Positions 36,676-48,110 are shown, counted from the stretch's first letter. The stretch: DNA of 64,000 nucleotides from JAXHMB01 sp034521755 (GCA_034521755.1 JAXHMB010000003.1:1-64000); one strand, 5' to 3'. A program made the numbers and translations. The notes: generated by a model from the sequence alone, not told the origin.

Positions 36676-37366
36676 ATGGCAAAGAAATTAACACAAGAAG
36701 AACTGGAACAAGATCCGCTGCTGCAGTCGTATTCTAAACTGCAGGAATTTTACCTGAGTAATAAGAATACGATTATTGGCGCAGGTATTGCGGTAATTTT
36801 AGCCATTGGGTTAAGCATTGGATATTACTATTACAGTACCGCCCAAGAGCAGGAAGCGCAAGGACTGCTCTCACAAGCCGAAAACTATTATTTGAATGCC
36901 GAATATGAAAAAGCACTGACCGGCTCAGATGAAGATTTTACAGTTGGATTTGAACAAATCATCAGCAACTATTCCGGGACTGATGCTGCCAACCTTGCCT
37001 CCTACTATGCTGCTGTTTGTGAGTATAATCTTGGTAACACACAGCAAGCGCTCAGCTATATGAATGAATTTGAAGTGCCCGATGGTATTTTAGGCGTCGG
37101 CCCACTCTTCCTTTAAAGCTGTATTACATACAGAGATTGGCAACCATGCCAATGCCGCTGATATTTATGTCCAGGCTGCCGAGCATGATGAAAATGAATC
37201 AACGACCCCCTACAATTACGTTGAAGCAGCTTATGCTTATGATGATGCAGGCAATACCGAAAAAGCTCGTGAATATGCACAAAAAGTAGTTGACCAATAT
37301 CCTAACAGTAACGTATTGGTAGACGCCGAAAAGTTACTGGGTAAGTTGGCAGCAGTTAACGGGTAG
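36676..37366 (+). CDS. TPR-repeat membrane-anchored protein (YfgM-like), one frameshift
   Basis: About 229 residues. N-terminal cytoplasmic stretch, then one transmembrane helix (TIIGAGIAVILAIGLSIGYY, about residues 36-55), then tetratricopeptide repeats outside: AQGLLSQAENYYLNAEYEKA, AANLASYYAAVCEYNLGNTQ, and in a second frame IGNHANAADIYVQAAEHDEN and AGNTEKAREYAQKVVDQYPN. The layout matches YfgM, the periplasmic chaperone partner of SecYEG and PpiD. Break near 37,105. Downstream is the 3' part of an unrelated minus-strand fragment. Confidence 0.75.
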
Positions 37367-37374
37367 ATGCAGGG

Positions 37375-37500
37375 GGTTGATAGTTCATATCAACCCACTT
37401 GTCTTTCTTACTGCTCTCTATTGCTTTGTGAATGAAATAGATCGAGACATCTTGAATACCGTATGGCCGGGAATATGGTGCTGCAGAGTCCTGTAGCTAC
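37375..37500 (-). pseudogene. C-terminal fragment of a Gfo/Idh/MocA oxidoreductase
   Basis: A short minus-strand stretch reads RPYGIQDVSIYFIHKAIESS followed by KKDKWVDMNYQPP, the usual C-terminus of Gfo/Idh/MocA-family dehydrogenases. No upstream part is present; the RnfD-like gene begins right behind it. Probably a remnant left by a deletion or rearrangement. Confidence 0.4.
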
Positions 37501-37562
37501 GTAAAAAATATTGACTTCCCTCCTTCAGATACAGCCTTTGATTCTGCTTTTTCAGAAAATGA

Positions 37563-38427
37563 TTAAGCTTCTTGCGCAGATAACTCCGAGATAGAATTCT
37601 GATTTTTTCTATTCTCCCACCACATTTCGATCAGCAAGAAGATTGGACCTACCACAAAAAGTGCATAAAACGGTGCATAAACAGCTTCTCCCAACCTGAA
37701 GAAGAATTCCACAAATCCTATAACGAAAGCAAACAAGTATTGAGCCTTCTTATTTTTGACTGTGGTCTTTGGATCAGTAATCATAAAAAATACAAACAGC
37801 TGGTACATCGGTCCGGTAATAGGAGATATTTCAGCCAGTAAGACATCACCGGTTATATAGCTTCTTATAATTGCAAATAATAGAAACGATAACACATAGG
37901 TAGCACAAATATGAAACCGCTTAAGCTTGTATATGGAAATGGAGCCAATGGCCCAAATAATTAACATTGCCCATATATTATTGCCCCACTGGATACTAAG
38001 CCCTGCTACACTTGCCGGAGCCAATATCAAAATGGCCACAATACCAAAATTGGAAGGATTCCACAGGTGCTGATCTTTGTACCGCAAAACGTATTTTGAT
38101 GCAATAGAAATGACTGCACAAAGCGCATAAGGCCAAAAGAAAGGAGACCTTACCAATATACCTACGCTGATACCTGAAATATAAGCACTTGACATATTTC
38201 GCCATTCTCCAACAATTAGCCGATGCAATACTGCTTCAGTACCAAAACTTGCAGCAATAGCTGTAAGCAGCCTGCCGTAGCTTTCGAGAATGCCAAAAGA
38301 TAGATGAGCACCCAGTAGAATAGCTGTTATCAGCAAAGGAGGAGTATATTTCTTGTTATACCTAATCCCTTTTAGCTTTGATGTGATTGAAACTGATTCG
38401 GCCGTGTGCTTAAGATTCGTGTTGAGG
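37563..38427 (-). CDS. RnfD/NqrB-like (UnbU-like) membrane protein
   Basis: About 257-288 residues with eight to nine hydrophobic helices. The family landmark is YKDQHLWNPSNFGIVAILIL, the segment that in RnfD/NqrB carries the covalent flavin region, here without a clear S/TGATxT motif. Also SPFFWPYALCAVISIASKYV and SPITGPMYQLFVFFMITDPK, as in RnfD (FMITDP). No other Rnf or Nqr subunit is nearby. No ATG exists at the expected N-terminus; the frame runs open from 38,427, overlapping the end of the CRTAC1 gene, with TTG 38,336 as the first usual codon. It follows two UnbV-domain genes on the same strand. Confidence 0.75.
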
Positions 38428-40220
38428 CTCCGTTACCGTAATGAGAGTATCGGTATCGGGTGACTCAATAATTTGCAGGATTCCTGAAGGCCACTTGATT
38501 TCAACTTTTTGGATCTCAGCATTTTCTCCCAGACCAAAATAAACAGGACGCTGATTTTGGGCGCTAAAACCACTACCACCTGAAACAACCTGCAACTGGC
38601 GTTTCTCATTCCAAAAGACCTCAACTTCTGCGCCTATAGCACTGTGATTGCTTGAAGTTCCTTCCAGCTTAAATCCCAGCCAATGGTGACTTGACTTAAT
38701 TGTATTTTTATAGATCTTAACCGGCCCACCCTGACTGGCAACTACAATATCCAGTGATCCATCATTAAAGAAGTCGGCAAAAGCAACAGCCCGGCTGTCC
38801 AGTCCCAAATCACCATTCACGGCATCAGCCACCTCCTGAAAACGGCCGGCTCCATCATTCAGCCATATTTTATTATCCTGAAATCCTGATAAACTTCGTC
38901 CCTTCATGGCCGGCCAGTTTTTGGCATCTCTGATAATAACACGATTTCCTCCTGCCACTTTGGAAAAATCATACCAGTAGTCAGTGCCCTTTTCTGCAGA
39001 TACATAGCCGTTTGCCAGGATAAAGATCCTGGTACCCATCCATATTCAAGTCACCAAACTGTGCTCCATAACTCCAACCGCCTACCTCAATACCCAGGTC
39101 ACCAGCCAGATTGCTGAAAGGAGGTCTTAACCGATTCACCCTGAGACATCCATAAGTTGTTCCCCTGATCAACACACCCGGCTCAGAAATATTAGTAATG
39201 TAAACAGCAAACCTCCCTGATTTAAAATATCACCAAAAGAAACGTTCATTCCGCTTTTTGGTGAAAAGCCCATACCGGCATCAGAACCGGATTCAGTAAA
39301 ACCGGTACCATCTTTGTTAATGTAAAGTTCATCAACGCCGTAATCATTGGCTATCACAAGGTCAGGGTATCCATCACCGCTCAAATCTGCTGAGGAAGCG
39401 GCCAGCGCCCACCGGTTACTTTCGATACCCATCTGACGGCTGACTTCCTTAAAAGTACCGTCTCCCTCGTTATGAAAAAGATATTTACGGCCACCATTGT
39501 TGGCATATTCAAAACTTTCAGGCATCATCTTTGTATCTTCCAAATTCCAAAGGTCAACACTTTGGTGGAAATAGCCTCCCATAAAAAGATCCAGATGCCC
39601 ATCATTATCATAGTCAAACCAGATAGCCGAGTTTATATTCGCCCATTCTGGAAACTCAATACTGTCAGATACATTGGTAAATCCATTACCTTCATCATTA
39701 TGAAACAATACAGACCTGCCCCATTTATACACCAGCAGGTCTTCATAATCATCATTATCAAAATCACCCCAAACAGAACCCATTGATACTCCCGTTTCAG
39801 GTGTATTAAGTGAAGCAACACCAAGATCAGGCGCTACATCGTTTAAAAGTACCGTCACCCATATTTTTGTAAAGCGCGTTGTCAGTACCGTGGGCGCTGT
39901 TGGTCAGATAAATATCCTGCCATCCGTCATTATTAAAATCGGCGATACTTACCGAAGCTCCAACGGATGCAACCTGTGGCATGATATGATTAAGTTTGGA
40001 ATCTAGCGTGGGTGCCTGATGGGTAAAGTTTATCCCTGCCTTCCCGGATACCTCTTCCAAATAAAATCCGTGCCGCTCCAAAGCTTGTTCCTTGTCAACT
40101 TTAGTGTCTTCTGTTCCATTAGAATGCTGGTATTGATCAAGCAGATATGGAACAGATAACGAAACTCAAAGGAAAAAAAATGTACCCAGAGCTGTCGTTT
40201 TTGCCAGTACCGGTATTCAT
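38410..40220 (-). CDS. CRTAC1-type FG-GAP/VCBS protein with ASPIC/UnbV domain, frameshifted
   Basis: Exported protein of about 590 residues. After a hydrophobic leader come VSGKAGINFTHQAPTLDSKL and beta-propeller repeats with calcium-type loops: SIADFNNDGWQDIYLTNSAH, GDFDNDDYEDLLVYKWG, FDYDNDGHLDLFMGGYFH, ADLSGDGYPDLVIANDYGVD and ADFFNDGSLDIVVASQGG. The C-terminal ASPIC/UnbV domain ends with VVSGGSGFSAQNQRPVYFGL and VEIKWPSGILQII. Breaks near 39,830, 39,170 and 39,020. ATG at 40,218-40,220 lies one base after the stop of the upstream gene, so both are co-translated. Function of the family is unknown. Confidence 0.85.
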
Positions 40221-40221
40221 A

Positions 40222-43200
40222 TCAATTATCGAATATTAAAGCTGTTTGAAATTGTCTAGGCGTAATATAACGAGTATGGTATTTTATCCAATCTGAGACA
40301 TGTTTTTGATATACCGGATCATCTTCCAGCTTTTCAGGAGCTTCATCATACTGATATTGATCCATATTATGTGATGGCAGAGGTAAAACAGTTTCCGAGA
40401 ATTTGGTATTATAATCTCCATCCTTGACCCAGCCGTCTCCAATCAGTACAAAATTTCTGGTCCAGCCCTCTTCAGGTTCCTCGGGAGCCTTAAAACAGGA
40501 GTACCATTTCATCTCCGGCATTCATAATTACATATCGGTCATCTACCTTCCGGAGCAGTTCAGTTACATCACCGAAACGGGTATAAAATCCTTCAAGATC
40601 AAACCATTTGGCTGTTGTTCCTGAGATATTTTGGTAATTTGGCATTTCCGGAAGCAACATTCCTTTTTGCGTGATTTCTGAAAAACCTCGGTAACGCAGC
40701 TCCATTTTTTCGGAACCAAGCATTTGCTGCTTTATTTCAGTTTCAGGCAATCCTTTAGCCCACCAAATAGCATCCCAGTAGGTTTCGGTGGTAGTATGCA
40801 GTCTGATTCTTCGATCATTTTTATCAATAAAAATATCCTGCAGATCAATCATAACGGTCTTAGACTTACCCGCCGGGAAGCCCAGGTTCGACTTAACCTG
40901 CTTCCACCCTCCCTGGCCATCTGAAACTTCAAGGCTCAACCCGCGTGGACCCGGGTCTGCTTCCCTGACTTATTGCAAAGTTGATGGAACTGTCGGTTGG
41001 GCGCACCCAACCATTTGCTAAAAGCCACAGAGAGCCATTTTTAGGAGCCTTGTCACCAATATCAATTTCAATGTAATGATCCTTGGCAACACCCTGATAC
41101 TTGGTATAGTCGAAATGGTAAAGATAATCCTGGTCGATTTTACTCACTACTTCTGAGACGTCTTTGCCGCTGTCATCAATAACAGAAGCAACTTGCTGTG
41201 GCGGAGCTGTAGGGCGAACACTAAGGTCAGGCGCAGGAATTGTAAAACGTTCGTCAATATAAAATTCCGTTCCCTCGGGGTGATCTACGGTCATCAATGA
41301 AATATGATCAAAGAAATGAGTCTCCCACAAATCAGCCGTAATACGCAACTCATAATAACCGTCTTTTTTCACTAGCTGATCGCCTCGTATCTTCACCCGG
41401 TCTTCAGTCTGAACTACACCTGCTGTGGCTTGTGCATTAATTCTCAGTCCGAGTGGTGAACGCCAAATGAAGTCTGTCACAAAATTTATTTCTTCTCCAT
41501 TATAAGCAAAAAGCCATGGACAAGAACCTTTAAGCGTCTGTTCATTCAATATTTTAGAATCATACCCCAGCTCGGCAAATTCCGTTTGAGAAGAACCGTT
41601 CGGCCAAATAATTCGCAGCATCTCGGCCTCATCATATGTCCCAAGCCCAAGGTGAACCCAGCTCCCATTAATTTGTTTTTTCTGATAGATAAGTCCGGAC
41701 CTCATCTCTATTTCACCGCCAATACCAAACGAGTTGATGCGCTGATCACCCACCGGTCCCGAAGCTCTCGGCCTGATCAGCCGGGCCAGATAATCCTTTC
41801 CACCATTGTCTACCTCCTAGATCAATATTGCCTTCCTTGTTAAGAAGGAACAGATCCAGACGCGTATCGTCATTGCTATCGGCGAAACCCTGTATTTCCG
41901 CCGGGGCGCTTTTCGATGAAGATGCTGATATTCAAATCTTTATCGCCAAGCCAGTATGCCGATTGTTCTTTATCACTTACCAGCAGATCGCTTCCCCCAT
42001 TATTATACAAGATCTACGACAAAAAGTGATGCCAAACCTGCTTTTTTTCCTGCTCCCAACTCAGTTGAAATCAGCTCATTCTTGACCCATGAAGCCTTTT
42101 GGGTATCGTAGCCTATCACTTGAATCCCCTCACTGCTCCATGTTATAAGCTCAAACTGGCCATCACTATTTATATCTGCTATTTCAATATCAATAATGTC
42201 TGAAAGATCAATAAACCCCTTCTGCCTCGGCAAATGCTCCGGATCGTTGATTCTCCATAAAGTGAACACTGCCATCATCAGTCAGCAAAATAGCATCAGA
42301 ATCGGCATCCCGGTCAAGATCTGCCCATGCAAAGCCCACTAAATTAGAAACGCTGCCGAAAACATCTGATATATCAAACGTACCGTCACCGTTATTGCGA
42401 AATACCGTTACCGCACCATTGGTTGGACTCAATACCAAATCAAGATCACCATCCAAGTCAATGTCTCTGGACCATAAGGCCTGATAAGAGCGATTTAATT
42501 GCCTCTGAGGCAAGTTGAGTGTTCCTCTAACCTCCTCGAAAGTTCCGTCATCCTGCTGGCGATATAACTTAAACCCATTGTCTCCGGCAAAGGCCAAATC
42601 ATTGAGGAAATCATAATTGTAGTCAATACCTGTAACAGCATGTTGAGAGTTTACCTGACCCGGGAAGTCCAGTTCTCTTTCCCCATTCAAGAAGGCTGTA
42701 CCCGACTTCACAGAAATCCAGTCGGCAAGCTGCTCTTCGGACAGTGAGACGGGCTTTACAAGTTCAAATCCTGAACCCTCTGCCAGAGTCTCTATACTAA
42801 AAGTGAGCTGATCATCCTTTTCAGCCATCTGTTTGACCGGTTCAGGAAGCCAGGTAAAATCTAAGATAGGCGTTCCAATCTCATTAGGAGGAATGCGTAC
42901 ACTGGCAAGATCTGACTGAAACTCAGACATCTGATTCAGCCTGTTTCTCAGGAAGGTGATTTGTACAGTCAGATCATTCCCCTGGCCGACTTGTCCTTCC
43001 AATTCAGCAAGCTGTTGTTGCACTTCTTCAGGCCAACTTTTAAAGCACGGGATAGACGTTTAATAGATTCATTTAACGCTTCTGTATCTTGCCATTTTGC
43101 TGAGACGCGCATCATTTCCAGAAGTACGGCAAGGTTCCCGGAATCGTGCTCCAGAATTTGCTCATATAGCTCATACACCTCATTATTGTTGGCATCACCC

Positions 43201-43670
43201 TCTCGCTCAAGCTCATTTGCCAGCGCATATAGTGCCTTCATATAAGCGGAGTCTGCCTGAACCGCATTGCGGTAGTGGTCAATAGCCTGCTCTACATTTC
43301 CCCGGCGGCTTGCAATATTACCGGCCAGAAACTGAATGTGACTATTTTCCGGTGCCAGGTTCAAGGCCTTATCAACGCGTTGGGCTGCTAATTCAAGATC
43401 AGCCTGACGCATAGCATAAAGACCAAGATTAGCCCATGCTGCTGCTTCCTTAGGGTATTCATCAGCTACTGACTGCATTTTTTCAATAGCAAAAAGCGCC
43501 TGATCAGCCTGCATGGCTGCCAGCGATAAATAAAAATCCGATACAACTTCATTATAGGCTTCGGAGGTGGGTGCCGGCTTAGTATTTGAACTACAACCGG
43601 AGGCTACTGTAACAAAGAGTAATAATAAATATGCACAGATTTTTTTTAAGAAGGCCGATAACTGATTCAT
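40222..43670 (-). CDS. TPR lipoprotein with VCBS propeller and UnbV domain, frameshifted
   Basis: Large lipoprotein of about 1,145 residues. Signal peptide with lipobox AYLLLLFVTVASGCSSN (cysteine near residue 26); TPR repeats (AAAWANLGLYAMRQADLELA, AIDHYRNAVQADSAYMKALY); a coiled coil (residues about 215-250); propeller blades with Dx(D/N)xDG loops (SRDIDLDGDLDLVLSPTNGA, WADLDRDADSDAILLTDDGS); a UnbV-type stretch (RSGLIYQKKQINGSWVHLGL, AEMLRIIWPNGSSQTEFAEL); then a C-terminal beta domain ending near 40,222. Breaks near 43,020, 42,260, 42,000, 41,770, 40,935 and 40,510. It heads the three-gene set with the CRTAC1 and RnfD-like genes. Confidence 0.85.
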
Positions 43671-43753
43671 GTTTTCTAAAATGGTTCTTATTCTGATTTA
43701 GATACGGAATATATAGATTAGATAACTGCCCAAAAACTTTCCAAAAACATTAT

Positions 43754-46700
43754 TTACATATTTCTGCGATACTGTCCGCCAACCTCATATAATGCGCTGG
43801 AGATCTGTCCCAGCGATGCCACTTTCACGGTTTCCATCAGCTCTTCAAAGATATTGCCATTTTTCCGGGCTACTTCTTTAAGCCGCTCTATAGCCTCCTC
43901 AACTTCATCTTCATTACGCTCCCAAAACTTATTCAGGCTTTCAATCTGCTGTTCTTTTTCGTCCGCAGTGGAACGGATCAGATCTACTTCTTTCTCTTCT
44001 TCTGCACTTTCTGCATCCTCATTCAGAAAGGTATTCACTCCAATAATCGGCAGTTCGCCGCTATGTTTCTGCGATTCGTAATACAGGCTTTCGTCCTGGA
44101 TTTTGCCGCGCTGATACATATTCTCCATAGCTCCCAGCACGCCCCCTCGTTCGGTGAGACGATCAAACTCAGAAAGGATCGCTTCTTCCACAAGGTCAGT
44201 CATTTCTTCAATGAAATAAGACCCCTGGTTGATGTTCTCATTCTTGGCGGTTCCCATCTCCTTGTTAATGATCAGCTGAATAGCCAAAGCACGTCTGACC
44301 GACTCCTCGGTAGGAGTTGTAATGGCCTCATCATAAGCGTTGGTGTGCAAGGAGTTACAGTTATCATAAATAGCCAATAATGCCTGTAATGTTGTACGGA
44401 TATCATTGAACTGAATCTCCTGCGCGTGCAGCGATCTTCCGCTGGTTTGAATGTGGTATTTCAGCTTTTGCGACCGCTCGTTGGAGCCATATTTCTCCCG
44501 CATCGCTATTGCCCATATACGGCGGGCTACTCGTCCGATCACGGCATATTCGGGATCCAGTCCATTGCTGAAAAAGAAGCTGAGGTTGTGGGCAAAATCA
44601 TCTACTTCCATACCGCGGGACAGATAATACTCTACATACGTAAAGCCGTTGGCAAGCGTAAAGGCGGCCTGCGTAATTGGATTGGCTCCGGCTTCGGCAA
44701 TATGATAACCGGAAATAGACACCGAATAGTAGTTTCTGACATTATGATCCGTAAAATACTGCTGCATATCTCCCATCATCTTGAGAGCAAATTCAGTGGA
44801 GAATATACAGGTATTCTGTGCCTGATCTTCCTTCAGGATGTCCGCCTGAACGGTACCACGTACCACATTCAGCGCTTTTTCTTTAATTTTATTGTATTTT
44901 TCCTCGCTAATCAGCTTGTCACCGCTGATGCCCAGCATGCCCAGTCCGAACTGGTCGTTGGTGGCAGGCAGTTCCTCATTATATTGAGGCTGATCTACAC
45001 CTTTCTCCTTAAAATACTTCTTAATCTCTTTCTGAGCCTCTTTCCATTTGCCTTCTTCTTTGAGGTATCGTTCTACCTCCTGGTCAATGGCCGTATTCAT
45101 AAACATGGCCAGAATCATGGGCGCCGGACCATTAATAGTCATAGACACCGAAGTCTTGGGTGAAGTCAGCTCAAAGCCGGAATACAGCTTCTTCATGTCG
45201 TTCAGCGTACAAATGCTGACACCCGAATTCCCCACTTTCCCATAGATATCGGGACGATGATCGGGATCTTCGCCATAGAGCGTTACCGAGTCAAAAGCAG
45301 TGGACAATCGTGCAGCCGGCATGCCTTCGCTGAGGTAGTGAAATCGTTTGTTGGTGCGTTCGGGCGTGCCTTCCCCGGCAAACATTCGTGTGGGGTCTTC
45401 GCCTTCCCGCTTAAACGGAAATACGCCCGCAGTAAATGGATAATATCCCGGCAGGTTCTCCTTAAGGGCAAATTTAAGCTGTTCCCCTTTGTTTTCGGTC
45501 TTGGGCAATGCCACCCGCGGAATCTTGAGTCCGCTCAGTGATTCGCGGTACTGCTTATTACTAAAGGTCCTGTTTCTAATCTTTACGTCCACTTCATCCT
45601 GCTGGTATTCTTCATACAGCTCATCCCATCCTTCAAGGATCTTCCGGCACCGGGCATCGAGACTGCTCATCCAGTGCTCCTTCATCTCGTTCAGGGTTGA
45701 TCTCATCTCGCTTTTCTCATCCGGATTCCATTTTTCCAGCTGCTCAATGGTTCCTTCTACCTGTTCCAGCTTTCGGGCTACTTCCACCTGGTCCTCTGCC
45801 CAATCGTGGTAATCGCGAATGGACTCTGAAATTTCGGACAGGTACCGCTGGCGCTTGCCCGGGATGATGGCCTGTGTCTGGATATCTTCGGCCGGTTCGG
45901 AATTGTTATAGAACTTCGTCTCCCACTTTAGGCTGTAACGCCCGTTAATGTTATCAACCAGTGCCTTGAACAGGCGATTAACGCCCTCATCATTAAACTG
46001 TGCAGCGATGGTTGGAAATACCGGCATCTTTTCCGGTTTGAGGTCCCATGCTCCCTGATTACGCTTCATCTGCTTGCGTACATCACGCAGGGCATCCAGC
46101 GAACCTTTCTTTTCAAATTTGTTAAGTACCACCATTTCTGCAAGGTCCAGCATGTTAATCTTTTCCAGCTGGGTGGCTGCCCCATATTCACTGGTCATTA
46201 CATACATGGGAATGTCCGTGATATCCACAATCTCAGTTCCACTCTGGCCAATGCCGCTTGTTTCCACCAGAACGAGATCAAAACCGGCGGTCTTCACCAC
46301 TTCAATAGCACCGCGGACAGCCAAACTGGTAGAACGGTTGCTGGCACGTGTCGCCAGGCTGCGCATGTACACGCGCTCGGGATCGAGGCTGTTCATGCGA
46401 ATGCGATCGCCCAGCAAGGCACCGCCGGTACGCACTTTCGAAGGATCAATAGAAATGACGGCAATATTAATATCTTCAAACTCTGTAAGAAAACGACGAA
46501 TCAGTTCATCGGTAAGCGAGCTTTTTCCCGCGCCCCCTGTTCCGGTAATGCCTACCAAGGGTATCGGGTGACCATTTTTGCGGGCCTCAATGCGGTTGCC
46601 CTTGCCATCAAACAGCTCATCATCTTCAAAACGAATAATGTCTGTATGATCATTTTCCAGGGCCGAAATGCTGCGGGCCAAGGTGATGGTATCTTTTTCC

Positions 46701-47221
46701 AGAATCTTCTGGGCGTTTACGTCTTCAACCTCCGCCGTATCAAAATCACAGGCTTCCATCATAAAGTTGATCATGCCCTGCAGCCCCATCTTGCTGCCGT
46801 CCTCTACCGAGAAAATGCGCTCAACGCCATAATCGTGCAGCTCTTTGATCTCATCACCTACAATCACACCACCGCCCCCGCCAAACACTTTGATATGCGG
46901 AGCGCCCTTTTCCTTGAGCAGGTCAACCATATACTTAAAATACTCCATGTGTCCACCCTGGTAGGAACTGATGGCAATGCCCTGTACGTCTTCCTGGATG
47001 GCACAATCCACAATTTCCTGCACCGATCGGTTGTGGCCCAGGTGAATGACCTCGGCGCCGGTACTCTGCAAAATACGCCTCATAATATTGATGCTGGCGT
47101 CGTGGCCGTCAAAAAGACTGGCTGAGGTCACAAATCGTACCTTATGTGTACTTTCGTAAGGCTCGTTGCTATGCGAGGTGGTTTTGCCGGTCGATTTTCC
47201 GGTTTTGGTAGCTGTGGACAT
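43754..47221 (-). CDS. icmF: Fused isobutyryl-CoA mutase IcmF
   Basis: 1,155-residue adenosylcobalamin enzyme, intact. N-terminal B12-binding domain (residues about 28-160, FVTSASLFDGHDASINIMRR with Asp38 and His40), MeaI-type GTPase chaperone domain (P loop GITGTGGAGKSSL at 224-236; LVETSGIGQSG; LNKFEKKG), then the TIM-barrel mutase domain. The substrate pocket has Phe601 (AGVFPFKRE) where methylmalonyl-CoA mutase has Tyr, and Gln802 (KEDQAQNTCIF) where it has Arg, so isobutyryl-/n-butyryl-CoA (or pivalyl-CoA) is the expected substrate. No cobalamin riboswitch is visible upstream of 47,221. Confidence 0.95.
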   Translation of the reverse strand: MSTATKTGKSTGKTTSHSNEPYESTHKVRFVTSASLFDGHDASINIMRRILQSTGAEVIHLGHNRSVQEIVDCAIQEDVQGIAISSYQGGHMEYFKYMVDLLKEKGAPHIKVFGGGGGVIVGDEIKELHDYGVERIFSVEDGSKMGLQGMINFMMEACDFDTAEVEDVNAQKILEKDTITLARSISALENDHTDIIRFEDDELFDGKGNRIEARKNGHPIPLVGITGTGGAGKSSLTDELIRRFLTEFEDINIAVISIDPSKVRTGGALLGDRIRMNSLDPERVYMRSLATRASNRSTSLAVRGAIEVVKTAGFDLVLVETSGIGQSGTEIVDITDIPMYVMTSEYGAATQLEKINMLDLAEMVVLNKFEKKGSLDALRDVRKQMKRNQGAWDLKPEKMPVFPTIAAQFNDEGVNRLFKALVDNINGRYSLKWETKFYNNSEPAEDIQTQAIIPGKRQRYLSEISESIRDYHDWAEDQVEVARKLEQVEGTIEQLEKWNPDEKSEMRSTLNEMKEHWMSSLDARCRKILEGWDELYEEYQQDEVDVKIRNRTFSNKQYRESLSGLKIPRVALPKTENKGEQLKFALKENLPGYYPFTAGVFPFKREGEDPTRMFAGEGTPERTNKRFHYLSEGMPAARLSTAFDSVTLYGEDPDHRPDIYGKVGNSGVSICTLNDMKKLYSGFELTSPKTSVSMTINGPAPMILAMFMNTAIDQEVERYLKEEGKWKEAQKEIKKYFKEKGVDQPQYNEELPATNDQFGLGMLGISGDKLISEEKYNKIKEKALNVVRGTVQADILKEDQAQNTCIFSTEFALKMMGDMQQYFTDHNVRNYYSVSISGYHIAEAGANPITQAAFTLANGFTYVEYYLSRGMEVDDFAHNLSFFFSNGLDPEYAVIGRVARRIWAIAMREKYGSNERSQKLKYHIQTSGRSLHAQEIQFNDIRTTLQALLAIYDNCNSLHTNAYDEAITTPTEESVRRALAIQLIINKEMGTAKNENINQGSYFIEEMTDLVEEAILSEFDRLTERGGVLGAMENMYQRGKIQDESLYYESQKHSGELPIIGVNTFLNEDAESAEEEKEVDLIRSTADEKEQQIESLNKFWERNEDEVEEAIERLKEVARKNGNIFEELMETVKVASLGQISSALYEVGGQYRRNM

Positions 47222-47410
47222 ATGTGGTACAATTCTCTTTAAACTTCGGGGTTGTTACGTTAGAAGGTACAAAACGGAGACAAAAAGTTTTATGGGAGAA
47301 GTGAAAGCAACATATTCTTAATAATGAGGCAATAACTTTCAATCCCACAAGCTACAAGCCTGTAAGATAAATTGATTGTCAAAACTTTCAACCCAGGCTA
47401 AGGTACATGG

Positions 47411-47971
47411 CTAGCTATGATTTTGATGGGCATGACTTGTATCGCCTTTGCCATACCCTCTCAAATTATCATATTTCTTTATCTGACCGGAAGTTAAAAT
47501 ATCTCTCATCTTAATATGAGCTTTAATATGAACAGCACGAAGACTACCCTTAATCTTACCAATTTCAACCAACATAGAATCGACCGATGAAGAGGATACC
47601 TCTTCAGATTCAAACAACTTATTCAGTTCTCTTTCTTTGGCTATATAGGCTTCTCCCATATCAACTGCTTTCTTTTTCATTTGGTTAAAAAGAGCTTCGG
47701 TTTGCTCTCGTTGCTGATCCGAAAGTTCAAGCTGGTCTGCTAATTCAAGTACATGTTTAGGACCCGGATATTTATTTAATTCAGCTACTTTTGACAGTCC
47801 CATACCCCTTCCATTTAAATATCCATCAATTTCCTGGGTAGACAAGGCTTTAATTTCCCGGGTTTCTTGTCCGGCATAGGGTGAGTTCTGTTGGTTGGAG
47901 TGTTGATTGTGAGAACACCCAACAAGAAGAATTAAACAAAGTGGAAGAAAGAAATAAGAAGTACAATTCAT
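47411..47971 (-). CDS. Spy/CpxP-like periplasmic lipoprotein
   Basis: 186 residues. Lipoprotein signal YFFLPLCLILLVGCSHN (cysteine near residue 19), a histidine/asparagine-rich linker, then a helical Spy/CpxP/ZraP-like domain: LADQLELSDQQREQTEALFN and QMKKKAVDMGEAYIAKEREL, followed by IKGSLRAVHIKAHIKMRDIL and TSGQIKKYDNLRGYGKG. The LTxxQ-type motif appears as LELSDQQ and LTSGQI. Such proteins are stress or metal-linked chaperones; the ends rich in histidine (HNQHSNQQ, DTSHAHQNHS) might bind metal, which is inference. Intact. Confidence 0.75.
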   Translation of the reverse strand: MNCTSYFFLPLCLILLVGCSHNQHSNQQNSPYAGQETREIKALSTQEIDGYLNGRGMGLSKVAELNKYPGPKHVLELADQLELSDQQREQTEALFNQMKKKAVDMGEAYIAKERELNKLFESEEVSSSSVDSMLVEIGKIKGSLRAVHIKAHIKMRDILTSGQIKKYDNLRGYGKGDTSHAHQNHS

Positions 47972-48028
47972 GGTATTCCAGTTAGTGTGATTAGTTTGGA
48001 TTAAGCCCTATAATATCATTCTCTTTAA

Positions 48029-48110
48029 TTATGGTGCAAGCTTTCAGCTTGTGCCATTATACGTTTTTCAAACTTTCTATCCCGCAAGCAGAATGCTTGC
48101 AAGATGATTG
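48029..48110. repeat. Two-hairpin dispersed repeat, copy 1
   Basis: Hairpin GGTGCAAGCT/AGCTTGTGCC, then ATTATACGTTTTTCAAACTT and a second hairpin GCAAGCAGAATGCTTGC. Direct copy of 48,867-48,945; the second half recurs at 50,883-50,935. Confidence 0.75.

Noticed and set aside
37563..38427. Rnf or Na+-NQR respiratory complex
   Set aside because: Only one RnfD-like gene is present, without RnfA, B, C, E or G and without a clear flavinylation motif; the neighbours are UnbV-type proteins.
47222..47410. Cobalamin riboswitch upstream of icmF
   Set aside because: No B12-box-like sequence or conserved fold found in the short upstream region.
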